Source of the DNA: Methanolobus zinderi
Lineage (GTDB): Archaea > Halobacteriota > Methanosarcinia > Methanosarcinales > Methanosarcinaceae
NCBI RefSeq assembly: GCF_013388255.1
Contig: NZ_CP058215.1
Coordinates: forward strand, 1,488,001-1,552,000
DNA length: 64,000 nt
Reading direction: 5' to 3'
Both the position numbers and the translations under genes were made by a program. This document shows, piece by piece, positions 53,570 to 62,801 of this stretch (position 1 is its first letter; each line of letters opens with the position of its first letter). The notes under the pieces were generated by a model. The model was given only the letters and a program-made list of their open reading frames with translations, ran no database searches and was not told the origin of the DNA.

Positions 53570-54220
53570 ATGGTAGTTTTTAAGGACCGAACAGATGCCG
53601 GCAAACGGCTTGCAGAGGAACTGGAAGAATACGCCGGACGCGATGATGTTATTTTACTTGCCCTTCCAAGGGGAGGCGTACCTGTAGCTTTTGAAGTTGC
53701 GAAGGAACTTGACCTTGAACTTGACGTTTTCATTGTAAGGAAACTTGGTGTGCCCGGATATGAGGAACTTGCCATGGGAGCAATTTCAAGTGGTGGTGTT
53801 AAGGTCATGAACATGAGTGTAGTGGATTCCCTGCAGATAAGCGGAGAAGATATCGATTCGGTTGTTGAGGCCGAAAGAAAGGAGCTGGAAAGAAGAGAAG
53901 AACTGTACCGAAAAGGTAAAGCTAAACTGGATGTTACCGGCAGGACTGCGATTCTGATCGATGACGGACTTGCCACGGGTGCTACCATGAAGGCAGCAGT
54001 TCAGGCCTTAAGAGCACAGAAACCTGAAAATATAGTCGTTGCAGTCCCGACTGCTTCAAAAGAAGCCTGCGAGGAATTTGCAGCAGATGTTGACAAAACT
54101 GTCTGCCTTACAACACCAGAGCCATTCTATGGAGTTGGTGCATGGTATGAGGACTTCGCCCAGACCAGTGACCGGGAGGTCTGTGATCTCCTCAAAAAAG
54201 CAGAGGACATGAACAGATAG
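53570..54220 (+). CDS. Phosphoribosyltransferase-like protein
   Basis: 216 residues from ATG 53570 preceded by GGAGTGGAAAG. FKDRTDAGKRLAEELEEYAG, LALPRGGVPVAFEVAKELD and the PRPP loop TAILIDDGLATGATMKAAV match the same family as the protein at 50609. It is directly followed, 17 bases later, by a dienelactone-hydrolase-like gene; in several bacteria these two domains are fused in one protein. That pairing suggests a joint reaction, though neither substrate is known. Confidence 0.85.
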   Translation: MVVFKDRTDAGKRLAEELEEYAGRDDVILLALPRGGVPVAFEVAKELDLELDVFIVRKLGVPGYEELAMGAISSGGVKVMNMSVVDSLQISGEDIDSVVEAERKELERREELYRKGKAKLDVTGRTAILIDDGLATGATMKAAVQALRAQKPENIVVAVPTASKEACEEFAADVDKTVCLTTPEPFYGVGAWYEDFAQTSDREVCDLLKKAEDMNR

Positions 54221-54237
54221 ATACAGGAGATGAGAGC

Positions 54238-54909
54238 ATGAACCAAACTGAAGAAAACCATGTTACCATCAATCTGGAAAAGGTCACCCTTGAAGGAAAC
54301 CTGGATATTCCGGATTCTGCAAAAGGAATTGTGATCTTTGCGCATGGAAGCGGAAGCAGCAGGTTTAGTCCGAGAAACAGGTTCGTGGCCGATTATCTGC
54401 AGAAACAGGGACTTGCAACACTGCTGTTCGACCTGCTGACCCGTGAAGAGGATGAGATCGACCGCCTCACTGCACATCTTCGTTTCAATATAGAATTACT
54501 TGCCGAGCGTCTTGTCGCGGTCACTGACTGGATTAGCATGAACCCTGATACATCTGAACTGGATATAGGTTATTTTGGTGCAAGTACCGGGGCTGCGGCT
54601 GCTCTTTATGCTGCCAGTGAGCGAGCTGAAAGAACAAAGGCCGTGGTTTCCAGGGGAGGAAGACCGGATCTCGCAGACAGGGTACTGGGAGATGTAAAGG
54701 CACCCACTTTACTGATAGTTGGAAGTATGGACAGTGCGGTTATAGATATGAACAAATGGGCTCTGGAGAGACTGAATTCTGAGAAGGAGATGAAACTGGT
54801 CAGTGGAGCCACCCATCTTTTCGAAGAGCCTGGCACACTGGAAGAGGCAGCAAGGCTGGCAGGAGAATGGTTTGTAAAATATATGGGTCGAAATAAACTG
54901 GAAAAATAA
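54238..54909 (+). CDS. Dienelactone hydrolase-like alpha/beta hydrolase
   Basis: 223 residues. GIVIFAHGSGSSRFSPRNRF supplies the oxyanion-hole start, DIGYFGASTGAAAALYAASE contains the nucleophile elbow (GASTG with Ser), PTLLIVGSMDSAVIDMN carries the Asp and VSGATHLFEEPG the catalytic His. It is the standard size and complete. In the phosphoribosyltransferase/DLH pair it is probably an esterase or lactonase. Its ATG follows the upstream stop by 17 bases. Confidence 0.85.
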   Translation: MNQTEENHVTINLEKVTLEGNLDIPDSAKGIVIFAHGSGSSRFSPRNRFVADYLQKQGLATLLFDLLTREEDEIDRLTAHLRFNIELLAERLVAVTDWISMNPDTSELDIGYFGASTGAAAALYAASERAERTKAVVSRGGRPDLADRVLGDVKAPTLLIVGSMDSAVIDMNKWALERLNSEKEMKLVSGATHLFEEPGTLEEAARLAGEWFVKYMGRNKLEK

Positions 54910-54942
54910 AAGTTAGAAACTAAAAAAAGAAAATGCCGGTGA

Positions 54943-55119
54943 TTATTCCAGTGAAATGGCTTCAACCGGGCAAATCTCGACACAGTCACCGCAGTCCACG
55001 CAGGCTTCTGCATCGACTTCGGCAAGGTCCTGGTCATTCATTGAAATTGCTTCAACGGGACATGAATCAACACATGCTCCGCATCCTGTACATAGATCTT
55101 TATCAACAATAGCTGTCAT
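54943..55119 (-). CDS. 2[4Fe-4S] ferredoxin
   Basis: 58 residues, MTAIVDKDLCTGCGACVDSC followed by P, then a second C-x2-C-x2-C-x3-CP motif (ACVDCGDCVEICP). Eight cysteines in two bacterial-type motifs bind two [4Fe-4S] clusters. It is a low-potential electron carrier, the normal partner of methanogen oxidoreductases and flavoproteins. The ATG at 55119 has GGGAGCG upstream. It is a single gene, complete, and converges on the hydrolase gene. Confidence 0.95.
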   Translation of the reverse strand: MTAIVDKDLCTGCGACVDSCPVEAISMNDQDLAEVDAEACVDCGDCVEICPVEAISLE

Positions 55120-55386
55120 TTGAGTATCGCTCCCTTGTTAGATTTTTACTGATTTCATTTTAAGAGATTGCACATCCAAAATCAGGGATTATGAAATAAA
55201 TACCTGTCGTATTCAGTGAACATATCTGAATGTCGAAAGATGAAATCGAAAACTCTCAGAATATCATATATAAATATTATTATATGAGTGGTATAAAGTA
55301 ACTTAATATACTAATTACCACAATAAATTAATTAAACTGTAGACAGGTAGTACAGATTTACAGGTCCATATAGAAAAGAAGAATTC

Positions 55387-56388
55387 ATGCTTGATATTGA
55401 TAATCAGAAGATATCCAAAAGTTTTGCGCACACAGATGTAGTAGTTATACTACTGCTAGGTTTGTGTGTTCTGCTTCTTACAGCTTATCTGGATCTATTT
55501 GAAACTGTCCTGTCCTTTATGCAGACTCACGAGAAATGGGAACTTGATGAGATCTTTATTCTTTCATTATATTTTTCAATAGCTCTGGCCTTTTTTTCTT
55601 TCAGGAGATGGAGGGAAGCAAAAAACGAGATTGGAAAAAGGATAGAACTGGAAAAACAGCTTATACACGCTGTTCATGAGGCTGAACACGCCAACCAGGC
55701 AAAGAGCGAGTTCCTTGCAAACATGAGCCATGAGATTCGCACCCCTCTAAATTCCATAATAGGTTTTTCCGATCTGCTTCTTGAGGAAATATTCGGGAGT
55801 CTCAATGAAGAGCAGACACGTCATGTCAGGAATATCTCTTCAAGCGGAAAACATCTGCTGGAGCTGATAAACCAGATACTTGATATTGCAAAGGTCGAGT
55901 CCGGCCAGATGAAACTGAACCGGGAAACATTCCGTGTAGCAGATACACTGGAAGAGGTTAAGACAGTATTATACCCTCTTGCCTCAAAGAAGAATATAAA
56001 GCTGACATTCACTTCTGATGACGGAGCTACTGAGATAAATGCAGATAAACTGAAACTAAAGCAGATCATTTTCAATCTAGCGAGCAATGCAATCAAGTTC
56101 ACACCTGAGAACGGCCGTGTGGATATCGGAATGATGATATCGGATGGCATGCTTACCGTAATGGTAGCTGATACCGGAATCGGAATAAAGAAATCAGAAC
56201 AGGATGACATCTTCGAACCATTCAAACAGGCCGGTCAGATGAGCAATAAAGAGTATCAGGGCACAGGACTGGGGCTTTCCATTGTCAGGGAATTCGTGGA
56301 GCTGCATAAAGGACGTATCTGGGTGGAAAGTGATCCCGGAATCGGATCCACATTTATTTTTGAGATTCCCGTGCACTCAGAAGAGTGA
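55387..56388 (+). CDS. Membrane sensor histidine kinase
   Basis: 333 residues. Two N-terminal membrane helices (VVVILLLGLCVLLLTAYL and EIFILSLYFSIALAFFSF) flank a short loop, so it has almost no outside sensor. A coiled linker leads to HisKA (FLANMSHEIRTPLNSIIGF with the phospho-acceptor His) and a full HATPase: FNLASNAIKFTPENGRVDI, MVADTGIGIKKSEQDDIFEP, GTGLGLSIVREF. The partner regulator is not in the window. The AT-rich upstream region has TATA-like ATATATAAATATT around 55268. Confidence 0.9.
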   Translation: MLDIDNQKISKSFAHTDVVVILLLGLCVLLLTAYLDLFETVLSFMQTHEKWELDEIFILSLYFSIALAFFSFRRWREAKNEIGKRIELEKQLIHAVHEAEHANQAKSEFLANMSHEIRTPLNSIIGFSDLLLEEIFGSLNEEQTRHVRNISSSGKHLLELINQILDIAKVESGQMKLNRETFRVADTLEEVKTVLYPLASKKNIKLTFTSDDGATEINADKLKLKQIIFNLASNAIKFTPENGRVDIGMMISDGMLTVMVADTGIGIKKSEQDDIFEPFKQAGQMSNKEYQGTGLGLSIVREFVELHKGRIWVESDPGIGSTFIFEIPVHSEE

Positions 56389-56507
56389 TACATAGCACGC
56401 AATAATCTACTTCTTTTCATTGTTAACTGCGTTAAGCATATCCTTATAAGTAATAGTCGATAAAGCAAGAATAATCAAAGGTATTGATATTATCGACAGG
56501 GTCAATC

Positions 56508-56521
56508 AGAACACATGTTCT
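56508..56521 (+). promoter_or_regulatory. AGAACA-CA-TGTTCT inverted repeat upstream of the DUF1638 gene
   Basis: A perfect 6+2+6 inverted repeat sits about 80 bases before the DUF1638 ATG, in the 214-base gap after the kinase gene. It could be an operator for the DUF1638-BCCT operon. The gap also holds an open stretch without a start codon that I do not call a gene. Confidence 0.4.
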
Positions 56522-56602
56522 GTGCAGAATAATGCTGGTGATTATACAGATAATGCTGTTAATATCGACATCTCTGATCCACAAATAATCCAGAGGATTT
56601 AG

Positions 56603-57469
56603 ATGACAGTGATGAATATAACCGGATGCAGGATGTTTGAGGATGAGATAGTTGATACATTATGTAAAGACCCGAAGATCGATGATATAATCATTATTGA
56701 AAACCAGGAGTCTGCCGGCCTGACAGAAAAACTGGAGAAATGCGGTATCTCCTACAGAATGATTTCTCCGGATGAGATCTCAAATTTATACAGCTCAGCA
56801 AACAACAATGAGTATGTCGTTACGGTCAACATCATGCCCCTTTCATTACACGGCGATCCAAAACACCTGAGAGACCAGGTCTACGGTAGTATAAAACGTA
56901 TCGCTGATTTCTCTGATGGCATCTTTTTATTCTACGGCCTCTGCGGGAATGTGCTCAGGAGAATAGAAAAAGATCTTGATCAATTGCCCTGTCCCGTCTC
57001 TATCTTGAAAGACAATGAAGGAAAGATAGTGGACGATTGCATTGGTGCGGCAATTGGCGGTCGCAAGTCCTTTTTGAAGATTGTATCCGGTTTCAACCGA
57101 AAGAGCGCAATAGTAATGACACCCATGTGGGTGAAGAACTGGCAGGAAATGTTCCAGCACAGCGGTTTTATCGAGAACAGGGAAGATATCGAAATGGCCA
57201 GGTTCGTCCTAGATTCCATGGGTTATGAAACTGTCGTGAAAATAGACACCGGCCTGCAGTACACCGATGGCTACCATGAGATGATCGAGGAGTTCGCCGA
57301 CACATTCCAGCTCAATATCCTTGAAATTAAAGGTAAACATGAGATTATCAATGGTTCCTATGCAGTTTTCAGAGACAAGGTAATGGAATCTCAAACTATA
57401 ACAGGCTCCGGGGATGTATTTGCTGAAATCGGAAATGAAATTGAAAGTCCGATGGTTAAAACTGCCTGA
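56603..57469 (+). CDS. DUF1638 protein
   Basis: 288 residues with the DUF1638 marks: MNITGCRMFEDEIVDTL, then FSDGIFLFYGLCGNVLR and DDCIGAAIGGRKSFLK, with conserved cysteines CRM, LCG and DDC. DUF1638 proteins are almost restricted to organisms that use corrinoid methyltransferases, where they lie beside methylamine, methanol or glycine betaine genes; the function is unproven. Here it is upstream of a BCCT betaine transporter in the same direction, with a gap of 140 bases. AGAGGATTT precedes the ATG. Confidence 0.85.
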   Translation: MTVMNITGCRMFEDEIVDTLCKDPKIDDIIIIENQESAGLTEKLEKCGISYRMISPDEISNLYSSANNNEYVVTVNIMPLSLHGDPKHLRDQVYGSIKRIADFSDGIFLFYGLCGNVLRRIEKDLDQLPCPVSILKDNEGKIVDDCIGAAIGGRKSFLKIVSGFNRKSAIVMTPMWVKNWQEMFQHSGFIENREDIEMARFVLDSMGYETVVKIDTGLQYTDGYHEMIEEFADTFQLNILEIKGKHEIINGSYAVFRDKVMESQTITGSGDVFAEIGNEIESPMVKTA

Positions 57470-57609
57470 AACAGAGAAGTTCGATCTATAGCAGAGCTGT
57501 TTTCTGTGATCTTAATTTTTACTTTTTTACAGGACGTACTAATACATAGTCGAAAGTTTTTTGTAATTTGCCCTTTTGCCATTAGTATCTCGTGGCGAGG
57601 AACAAAACA

Positions 57610-59205
57610 ATGGATGGAAGGAGAAATTCCGGATTAAACTCATATGTTTTTTCAGTATCTGCAGCTCTGGTATTGTTCTTCGTTATCATAGGAGTCCTTT
57701 TTACAGAAAGACTGACTGATGCATTCACATCCGTACAGGATCTGATAGTGAGCAATTTCGGCTGGTTCTATATCCTTTCTGTTGCCTTTTTCCTGATATT
57801 TGTAATCTGGCTCTACCTGAGTCCCTACGGCAATATAAGACTGGGAAACAGCTCTGACAGACCGGAGTACAGGGACACTACCTGGTTTGCAATGCTCTTC
57901 AGTGCAGGTATGGGGATAGGTCTGCTTTTTTACAGTGTCGCCGAACCTATAATCCACCTTGCATCTCCAAGGGAAGCTGCACCGGGAACAGTGGAAGCTG
58001 CAGTGGAGGCAATGAATATCACATTCTTCCACTGGGGACTGCACGCATGGGCGATCTATATTATAGTGGGCCTTGCCCTGGCTTATTTCTCATACAGACA
58101 TGACATGCCACTGACCATCAGATCTACAATGTATCCGATATTCGGTGACCGGATATACGGGGTACGCGGTAATATCGTTGAAGTGCTGGCAATCTTCGGT
58201 ACCTTGTTCGGTGTCGCCACATCACTGGGTCTTGGAGTGATGCAGATAAACTCAGGCATGGATTATCTCGGTCTGATGTCGGTATCCGTGAACAACCAGA
58301 TACTTCTCATAGCATTCATAACGCTGGCTGCCACAACTTCAGTGATGTCAGGACTGAACCGCGGTATACGCATACTGAGTCAGATGAATATCATGCTGGG
58401 CCTCATACTTGTTGTCTTTGTTTTCATAGTAGGTCCCTCGGTATTTCTTTTGAGCTCATATGTACAGAGCATAGGTTACTATCTGCAGCACATCGTTTCC
58501 CTGACTTTCCAGACAGATGCCTTTACCGGAATAGAATGGCAGAAGACCTGGACGATGTTCTACTGGGGATGGTGGATATCCTGGTCCCCGTTTGTCGGGA
58601 TGTTCATTGCCCGGATATCCAAAGGTCGTACTATAAGGGAGTTTATCCGGGGAGTACTGCTTGCCCCTGTTCTGGTCACATTCATATGGATCATTGTTTT
58701 CGGAAACACTGCGATACACATGGAAATCTTCGGAAACGGAGGGATTATTCAGGCTGTACAGACCAGCATCCCCACGGCACTCTATGTCCTGCTGGACGGA
58801 CTGCCGGGCTCTCTGCTGAGTTCTGCTCTTGCCACAATTGTAGTCATGACCTTCTTTGTGACCTCCTCAGATTCGGGTTCCCTTGTGATATCCATACTCT
58901 CCTCCGAAGGTAACCCTAAACCCGCAAAACCTCTGAGGCTGTTCTGGTCCCTGCTGCAGGGTGCTGTTGCTGCTGTACTTTTATTGACTGGCGGTCTGGT
59001 GGGGCTACAGACAGCTGCACTTACGACAGCCCTGCCATTCTGTATTGTCCTGATACTTATGTGCTACAGTATATATAAGGGGCTTAAAGCAGAATCAGAC
59101 GGAAAGAGTATCTCAGAACTGGAAAACAGATCACCGGAAGGTACATCTGACAACAAAGCCAAACAGATGATAGGAGAACTTTTAGGGGGTGAAGCAGATG
59201 AGTAG
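57610..59205 (+). CDS. BCCT-family betaine/choline/carnitine transporter
   Basis: 531 residues from the ATG at 57610, which has CGAGGAAC upstream; a GTG at 57592 has none. Twelve membrane helices with the BCCT signatures AGMGIGLLFYSVAEPIIH and MFYWGWWISWSPFVGMFIAR, containing the Trp-rich substrate box. The family imports betaine, choline or carnitine driven by Na+ or H+. In Methanosarcinales, betaine is an osmolyte, and in some Methanolobus it is a methanogenic substrate. The downstream small gene overlaps its end by eight bases. Confidence 0.93.
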   Translation: MDGRRNSGLNSYVFSVSAALVLFFVIIGVLFTERLTDAFTSVQDLIVSNFGWFYILSVAFFLIFVIWLYLSPYGNIRLGNSSDRPEYRDTTWFAMLFSAGMGIGLLFYSVAEPIIHLASPREAAPGTVEAAVEAMNITFFHWGLHAWAIYIIVGLALAYFSYRHDMPLTIRSTMYPIFGDRIYGVRGNIVEVLAIFGTLFGVATSLGLGVMQINSGMDYLGLMSVSVNNQILLIAFITLAATTSVMSGLNRGIRILSQMNIMLGLILVVFVFIVGPSVFLLSSYVQSIGYYLQHIVSLTFQTDAFTGIEWQKTWTMFYWGWWISWSPFVGMFIARISKGRTIREFIRGVLLAPVLVTFIWIIVFGNTAIHMEIFGNGGIIQAVQTSIPTALYVLLDGLPGSLLSSALATIVVMTFFVTSSDSGSLVISILSSEGNPKPAKPLRLFWSLLQGAVAAVLLLTGGLVGLQTAALTTALPFCIVLILMCYSIYKGLKAESDGKSISELENRSPEGTSDNKAKQMIGELLGGEADE

Positions 59206-59677
59206 CTGGAAAAGGAAACTAAGGAATATATTCCGAACAGATAAGGATGATTCGGAAGATCAGACTGTTAAAGAGGCACATACAAAGTTTGCAGAACTCA
59301 ATATGCGGGATTTCTTCAAACACGTAGTGTTCCCTGCTTATGATGATCTGAAAGAGGAGATCGAGAAATACGGGCGAACCGTCGTGATCGATGTTGATGA
59401 AACAGGGCTGATATCCGCAACCCTCACAGTGTATGCACCTTCTGACAAAGATCCAGACGAGATGATCGAAGAGTTCTATTTTGAGATAAGAGGCCGGGTC
59501 TACCAGAAGGGAGAGTTTGCCTTCCCTGCACATGCGGACGAGGAACAGCCACCGGTCACAAAAGTGGAGATGCTGCTTCGAAGTGGAAGCATCCATGAAT
59601 ATGACATAAAAGACCTATCCCAGGATGATATCGTGGAAACTTTTGTCAATGAGTATTCCAAATGGATCAATTATTAA
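59198..59677 (+). CDS. Unknown 159-residue protein coupled to the BCCT gene
   Basis: The ATG at 59198 overlaps the transporter stop by eight bases and has the strong ribosome site AGGGGGTGA, so the two are translationally coupled. The product is soluble, acidic, with strands (RTVVIDVDETGLISATLTVY) flanked by helices. No family is recognised. It may regulate or stabilise the transporter, as BCCT carriers are often controlled by associated domains; this is a position-based guess only. Confidence 0.65.
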   Translation: MSSWKRKLRNIFRTDKDDSEDQTVKEAHTKFAELNMRDFFKHVVFPAYDDLKEEIEKYGRTVVIDVDETGLISATLTVYAPSDKDPDEMIEEFYFEIRGRVYQKGEFAFPAHADEEQPPVTKVEMLLRSGSIHEYDIKDLSQDDIVETFVNEYSKWINY

Positions 59678-59737
59678 GCTGGAAAATGAAAGATGTACAG
59701 GTATCTCTGATTTGCGTCAGTTGAAGAATAAGCTCTT

Positions 59738-60187
59738 TCAAATTTGAATAGCAAAGTAAGCGACTGCTGCGTACCTGAATAATTTTCCCAGAAAAACAAA
59801 AATGACAAACTGAGAAAAACTGTAGTGTAACACACCTCCAGCCACGGCGATGGCATCACCTATTCCCGGTAGCCAGGTAAAAAAAAGAGAGATAGCACCA
59901 TATTTCCCGAAATAGGCTTCTGCACGTTTGAGCTGTTTATCAGATATTTTCATATATTTGCTTATGAGTAAGGTTCTCCCCTTTAATCCGATATAATAAG
60001 AAGTACACGCTCCAAGAAAATTTGCTATTGATGCCACAAGAACAACACTGTGGACATTAAAATTACCAAGGACCATCAACACTAAAAGGCCTTCGGAGCC
60101 AAGTGGCAATATTGTTGAAGCCAGAAAACTTGTTACAAAGAGGCTTATGTAACCATAATCTGTTAGGAGGAGCATTAAATCTACCAT
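59738..60187 (-). CDS. DedA/YqaA-family (SNARE-associated) membrane protein
   Basis: 149 residues with about four membrane helices. GYISLFVTSFLASTILPLGSE at the start, NFLGACTSYYIGLKG in the middle, and YFGKYGAISLFFTWLPGIGD with AGGVLHYSFSQFVIFVFLGK later are the short YqaA-type branch of the DedA/VTT family. The Gly-rich LPGIGD loop is the conserved functional site. DedA/VTT proteins move lipids across membranes. It appears monocistronic and complete. Confidence 0.85.
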   Translation of the reverse strand: MVDLMLLLTDYGYISLFVTSFLASTILPLGSEGLLVLMVLGNFNVHSVVLVASIANFLGACTSYYIGLKGRTLLISKYMKISDKQLKRAEAYFGKYGAISLFFTWLPGIGDAIAVAGGVLHYSFSQFVIFVFLGKLFRYAAVAYFAIQI

Positions 60188-60280
60188 GGAAGTCCCTCAT
60201 CTATTTTGAAAAGTTATATATACATTCTACATATAATTACTTATGCTTAAAAAGTTGCTTAATCGTTGTTAGGGAATTAT

Positions 60281-61768
60281 ATGTTAATAATCAATTTTTT
60301 AAAAACAACATTTCAATTAAACGCAGTGAGAAGTTTATTCTTATTACTGTTTGTTCTTTTGTTAATGTCATCACCGGCATATGCAGGAACACCCATAGTT
60401 GACACTAAAGTGGATTTCACTCCCGGGCTTTATCCTGGAGAATCTGCAACTTTAGCCGTTCAGGTTTCAGAGATTGGAGGTAGCGACTGGGTGAAGGATG
60501 TCACTGTATCGGTCCAGATATCACCAGCCAGCGGAACTGTAGTAGAATCATCATCTCAAGGGACATCAAGAATTGATAAAAGCTCAAGTAAGTCGTTCTA
60601 TTTCCCTGTCGAATTAAGTAAAAGTGCGGCATCAGGAACCCGTACTATTTATGTCACGGTTAAGTACTATGAGATGGATCTGCTTAATATCAACACTTTC
60701 GGGCCATATTACATACAGGATGAACAGTATTTTACCGTTAAGAATCCTTATGGAAAAATTGATGTTACAACTACTCCTTCTGATGTTGATATATATCTTG
60801 ATGGAAAATATACAGGCAAATCGCCAATGACCATTTCCAGCATAATGAAAGGTCAACATAATATATTACTTAAAAAAGATGGCTACAACGACATTAGTAC
60901 CAGTGTAAATGTCGTAGCTGGTTCAATAAGTTCAGTCTCAAAGAAGCTTACACAGAAAACTGGAAGCGTCAGCATATCAACCAATCCAGAAGGCGCTTCT
61001 GTAAATATAGACGGAAAATATGCAGGAACCAGCCCAATGAAGGTGGATTCACTTAAACCGGGTTCTCATACAATCTCATTAAGCATGAATGAGTACAGGG
61101 ATATCTCTGATTCATTTTACATTACAGCCGGAGCTTCAACTACTTATTCAAAGAAAATGGTCAGGGAAAATGGAAACATCGAAATCGATTCCACACCAAC
61201 CGGTGCAAGCGTATATCTTGCAGGCACGTATAAAGGTGTGACACCTCTGTTGCTTAAAGGGATTTCTCCTGAAAAGTATAATGTTCGCCTGACAAAGGAA
61301 GGCTACAAAGATATAGACAGATCCGTTACAGTAAATGATGGAGAAACGACTTCTGTATCAATATCAATGGACAGTCTGAGTTTTACAGAAAAAGTCAGTG
61401 CAACTGTCAGTGGCTCATCTGCAGCAAGTTCGTCTGTTACTTCAAGTAACTCATTAGAAATTAGAATCCTGCTCCCCGGAACTATAATTGTGGGGTTTTT
61501 ACTCCTTATCGTCATGAGTTCCCGTAGGAAAAAGACAAGAAATACAAAACAAAAAGAACAGAATCTGACACCAGATACTGCCAAAAGTCCAGTTATCCAG
61601 AATATACATTACGGTGACAGGATAGAAACACATATACAGGATTCTGTGGTCCAGCGCTCCAATATTGGCTCAAAAATCATCTCATGTCCTTTCTGTGAAA
61701 GTACAATGCCCGGAGATGGAAATTTCTGTATGGCTTGTGGCAAGAGAATCAGATATATCCCAAAGTGA
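60281..61768 (+). CDS. Surface PEGA-domain protein with C-terminal zinc ribbon
   Basis: 495 residues from the ATG at 60281 (TTAGGGAATT upstream). Signal peptide LLLFVLLLMSSPAYA, then an N-terminal beta domain (about 35-165), then three PEGA repeats, each with a SxPxGAxVYxDGxYxGxxP core: TTPSDVDIYLDGKYTGKSPM, STNPEGASVNIDGKYAGTSP and DSTPTGASVYLAGTYKGVTP. A membrane helix (LPGTIIVGFLLLIVMSS) near residue 410 and a cytosolic tail with a CPFCESTMPGDGNFCMACG zinc ribbon end it. PEGA domains are linked to surface layers. The single-pass layout places repeats outside and the ribbon inside. Confidence 0.85.
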   Translation: MLIINFLKTTFQLNAVRSLFLLLFVLLLMSSPAYAGTPIVDTKVDFTPGLYPGESATLAVQVSEIGGSDWVKDVTVSVQISPASGTVVESSSQGTSRIDKSSSKSFYFPVELSKSAASGTRTIYVTVKYYEMDLLNINTFGPYYIQDEQYFTVKNPYGKIDVTTTPSDVDIYLDGKYTGKSPMTISSIMKGQHNILLKKDGYNDISTSVNVVAGSISSVSKKLTQKTGSVSISTNPEGASVNIDGKYAGTSPMKVDSLKPGSHTISLSMNEYRDISDSFYITAGASTTYSKKMVRENGNIEIDSTPTGASVYLAGTYKGVTPLLLKGISPEKYNVRLTKEGYKDIDRSVTVNDGETTSVSISMDSLSFTEKVSATVSGSSAASSSVTSSNSLEIRILLPGTIIVGFLLLIVMSSRRKKTRNTKQKEQNLTPDTAKSPVIQNIHYGDRIETHIQDSVVQRSNIGSKIISCPFCESTMPGDGNFCMACGKRIRYIPK

Positions 61769-61851
61769 TGTTGGCAAGAAAGATAGACAAAGTTATTTTC
61801 ATTACATCCCCATTAACTTGACACTACTTTTCTAAAAAACTGATTAAATAA

Positions 61852-62478
61852 TCACACAATCTCAAGCTCCTCAGAAGTACATACCCTGCCGAATTTCGGG
61901 AAAATAAAATCCAGGGCAAAATCCTGTGCCCCGTCACTTACTGAAGCCACACAGTCACTCAGCACAACACTATCATATCCCCTGTCGAAAGCTCCCCTTA
62001 CCGTGCCTTCGACACAGAGATTCGTGATGGCACCTCCAAATAGCAGTGTATCACGGTTCAAGGACCTTAGTATCCTGTCGAGGTCCGTGTTGTGAAAACC
62101 ATCCATAGTATGGTGTTTGGCGACTATCAGATCTTCGTAATGAGGTGCAAACTCATCGATAACCCTCCCCTGGAATGCTCCTTCCTCGCGGCTTATTTTT
62201 GTAAAATCCAGTTCCTTGATCGGCTTCCAGAAATCGATGTTAGGCAGGTTCGCATTCAATTCCTTTGATATCTGGGGCCGCAGCTCCATATTCACATAGA
62301 TTATGGGTATTCTTTCAGCCCTGAATCTTTCCATGGCTTTGGCCGTACTCTCAATAATCCCCTTTTCCCGTGCGAATTTCCAGGCTTCCCACCGGGCAGC
62401 AGTTCCTTTCTCATGAAGAACGAAGTTCTGTGCATCTACTAAGATGAATGCAGTGCTATCTCTGTTGACTTTTACCAC
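61852..62478 (-). CDS. Isochorismatase-family cysteine hydrolase
   Basis: 208 residues from the GTG at 62478 after GGAGGGGAAAATT. TAFILVDAQNFVLHEKG with the Asp, VAKHHTMDGFHNTDLDRIL with the Lys, and LFGGAITNLCVEGTVRGAFDRG with the nucleophilic Cys form the catalytic triad. The family hydrolyses amides or vinyl ethers, e.g. nicotinamide, ureidoacrylate or isochorismate; the particular substrate is unclear. It is monocistronic and complete. Confidence 0.88.
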   Translation of the reverse strand: MVKVNRDSTAFILVDAQNFVLHEKGTAARWEAWKFAREKGIIESTAKAMERFRAERIPIIYVNMELRPQISKELNANLPNIDFWKPIKELDFTKISREEGAFQGRVIDEFAPHYEDLIVAKHHTMDGFHNTDLDRILRSLNRDTLLFGGAITNLCVEGTVRGAFDRGYDSVVLSDCVASVSDGAQDFALDFIFPKFGRVCTSEELEIV

Positions 62479-62587
62479 AATTTTCCCCTCCGGTAATCCC
62501 TGATTTAGCTTTTTGGTGGAGGGGATATAAGAGTGGTGGTTGAAGATAAATTTTAATCTAAAGTTTGTTTCAGGATAAGGATTTCAG

Positions 62588-62629
62588 ATGTTAAAAATTA
62601 TTGTGAATACAATTATTGTTGAGACAATA
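62588..62629 (+). repeat. 42-bp imperfect direct repeat, first copy (second at 62802-62843)
   Basis: The two copies begin with ATG and share ATTATTGTGA and ACAATTATTGTTG in the same order, differing at about five or six of 42 positions. Both lie at the 5' ends of consecutive open frames and encode M(L/I)xIIVxTIIVxTI. Their spacing is 214 bases. A local duplication of the 5' end of one gene to the other is the simple explanation. Confidence 0.6.
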
Positions 62630-62761
62630 ATCTTGTTGTTGTATGAGAGTTTTAAGGCAACTCTTCAATCATCTCAGAATAGAATAATGATTATTTTTGT
62701 AATCATTATGTTTTTAATCATTTTAATATCAGCAACTGAAACCTGGACTAACACAAATTGA
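62588..62761 (+). CDS. 57-residue membrane protein, unknown
   Basis: An ATG at 62588 preceded by AAGGATTTCAG opens a 57-codon frame ending in TGA at 62759. MLKIIVNTIIVETIILLLYE and IMIIFVIIMFLIILISA are two hydrophobic helices joined by a polar loop. Its first 14 codons are nearly duplicated at the start of the ATPase gene at 62802. No family recognised. Expression is likely from signals, but a small chance ORF cannot be excluded. Confidence 0.45.
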   Translation: MLKIIVNTIIVETIILLLYESFKATLQSSQNRIMIIFVIIMFLIILISATETWTNTN

Positions 62762-62801
62762 GAGTATTAAATAAATGTTGTATTCCTGATAAAGGTCGTA
62801 A

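Noticed and set aside
56447-56602. An open stretch of about 50 codons before the DUF1638 gene
   Set aside because: It has no ATG and no ribosome site, and its only internal GTG leaves a very short product; probably leader sequence.
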